DNA of 64,000 bases from positions 1-64,000 of the forward strand of contig JBBRAX010000001.1 of NCBI GenBank assembly GCA_038206395.1, read 5' to 3'. Both the position numbers and the translations under genes were made by a program. This stretch comes from JAGSPQ01 sp038206395. Lineage in GTDB: Bacteria > Myxococcota > Myxococcia > Myxococcales > Myxococcaceae. The notes under the pieces are model-generated. The model was not told the origin of the DNA. It made no database searches and saw only the letters and a program-made list of their open reading frames with translations. This document shows, in pieces, positions 63,447-64,000 of the stretch. Each line of letters opens with the position of its first letter. The stretch's first letter is position 1.

Positions 63447-64000
63447 GGTTCGCAGCGGTCGCGCTCGCACTGACCGCCAGCGCGGCCGCCGCCGACATCT
63501 TCTCGCCCGGCGACCTCGCGAAGGCCCACTCGAGCCTCGAGGGCATCTCGCAGTGCACCAAGTGCCACCCGCCCGGAGGCCAGCTGTCGCAAGAGCGCTG
63601 CCTCGACTGCCACCTCGAGCTGAAGCCCCGGGTCGAGAAGGGGCTCGGTTTCCACGGCCACATCGCCAGCGACAAGCGCGCCTGCGAGACGTGCCACGCG
63701 GATCACCGCGGCCGGGCTTTCGAGATGATCGACTGGGGCACAGGCGGAAAGAAGGGCTTCGACCACAAGCGCACGGCGTGGCCGCTGGAAGGGAAGCATG
63801 CGCCGCTCGCGTGCGACGATTGCCACCAGCGCCGCCGCATCCTGAGCGCCACCATCTTGAAGCTGCTCGAGAAGAACCCCGACCGGAGAACCCAGCTCGG
63901 GGTGAGCAAGGAATGCCGCGGCTGCCACTTCGACGACCACCGGGCCCAGGTCGGCGAAGACTGCGCGGCCTGCCACGACGCCAAGGCGTGGAAGCCCGCG
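63443..64000 (+). CDS. Multiheme cytochrome c (3' end missing)
   Basis: From a GTG at 63443 that overlaps the upstream TGA, 186 codons are open to the right edge. A signal peptide (MRFAAVALALTASAAAA) is followed by six CxxCH haem sites: CTKCH, CLDCH, CETCH, CDDCH, CRGCH and CAACH, with extra His for bis-His ligation, in the manner of cytochrome c3/c7 and NrfH-type chains. It should accept electrons in the periplasm from the preceding membrane oxidoreductase. Further haems beyond the window are likely. Confidence 0.88.
   Translation, partial: MRFAAVALALTASAAAADIFSPGDLAKAHSSLEGISQCTKCHPPGGQLSQERCLDCHLELKPRVEKGLGFHGHIASDKRACETCHADHRGRAFEMIDWGTGGKKGFDHKRTAWPLEGKHAPLACDDCHQRRRILSATILKLLEKNPDRRTQLGVSKECRGCHFDDHRAQVGEDCAACHDAKAWKPA

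Overview
The window is high-G+C bacterial DNA with tightly packed genes, many 4-base start/stop overlaps, and abundant lipoproteins, Cys-rich secreted proteins and TPR proteins. It most resembles a gliding myxobacterium (Myxococcota). The best evidence is a block of genes matching the Glt/Nfs trans-envelope machinery by domain type, order and approximate size, headed by a VWA-domain lipoprotein like the adhesin CglB. The arrangement differs from Myxococcus xanthus as I recall it, where glt genes lie in separate clusters, so this is probably another lineage.

Layout. 1-4.2 kb: str operon on the minus strand (rpsL, rpsG, fusA, tuf; tuf runs off the left edge), with a promoter before rpsL and a terminator-like hairpin before fusA. 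4.2-8.6 kb: minus-strand genes for a nine-repeat Cys-rich lipoprotein, a secreted protein, a RimI-type acetyltransferase and a SurA-N-like exported protein. 8.6-17.9 kb: plus-strand genes for a CbpA-type J-protein, a HEAT-repeat protein, a kinase-like protein, a Cys-rich lipoprotein, two tandem DUF4139 proteins and arginyl-tRNA synthetase. 17.9-24.6 kb: a MshEN-GAF-cyclase signalling protein, a lipoprotein, an acyl-CoA carboxyltransferase and a 700-residue membrane protein.

24.6-31.6 kb: most of the lysine fermentation pathway on the minus strand: Kdd, KamD, an unrelated exported protein, KamE, Kal and Kce. A di-heme cytochrome lipoprotein on the opposite strand separates Kdd from the rest. 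No lysine 2,3-aminomutase is visible. 31.6-45.2 kb: the glt-like block on one strand, in transcription order cglB-like, gltA, gltB, gltC, a small exported protein, gltD, gltE, gltF, gltG, gltH and a small membrane protein. The motor genes (aglRQS) and gltI/gltJ are not here. 45.3-47.8 kb: a Cys-rich protein directly behind an isolated rplC (ribosomal protein L3), which normally sits in the S10 operon.

47.8-64 kb: a fatty-acid-hydroxylase/SDR fusion divergent from an alpha-oxoamine-synthase homologue that has lost its catalytic lysine; a MlaC-like protein; class I aldolase; an FKBP isomerase; tRNA-Ala(GGC) with a strong terminator; an RsmB/NOP2-type RNA methyltransferase; a peptidoglycan-binding metalloprotease-like protein; a PhoD-like phosphatase; a LysM-GH19 enzyme; and a membrane Fe-S/flavin/cytochrome-b-like oxidoreductase translationally coupled to a multiheme cytochrome c that runs off the right edge.

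All functional statements come from reading motifs and gene order by eye. No database search was run.
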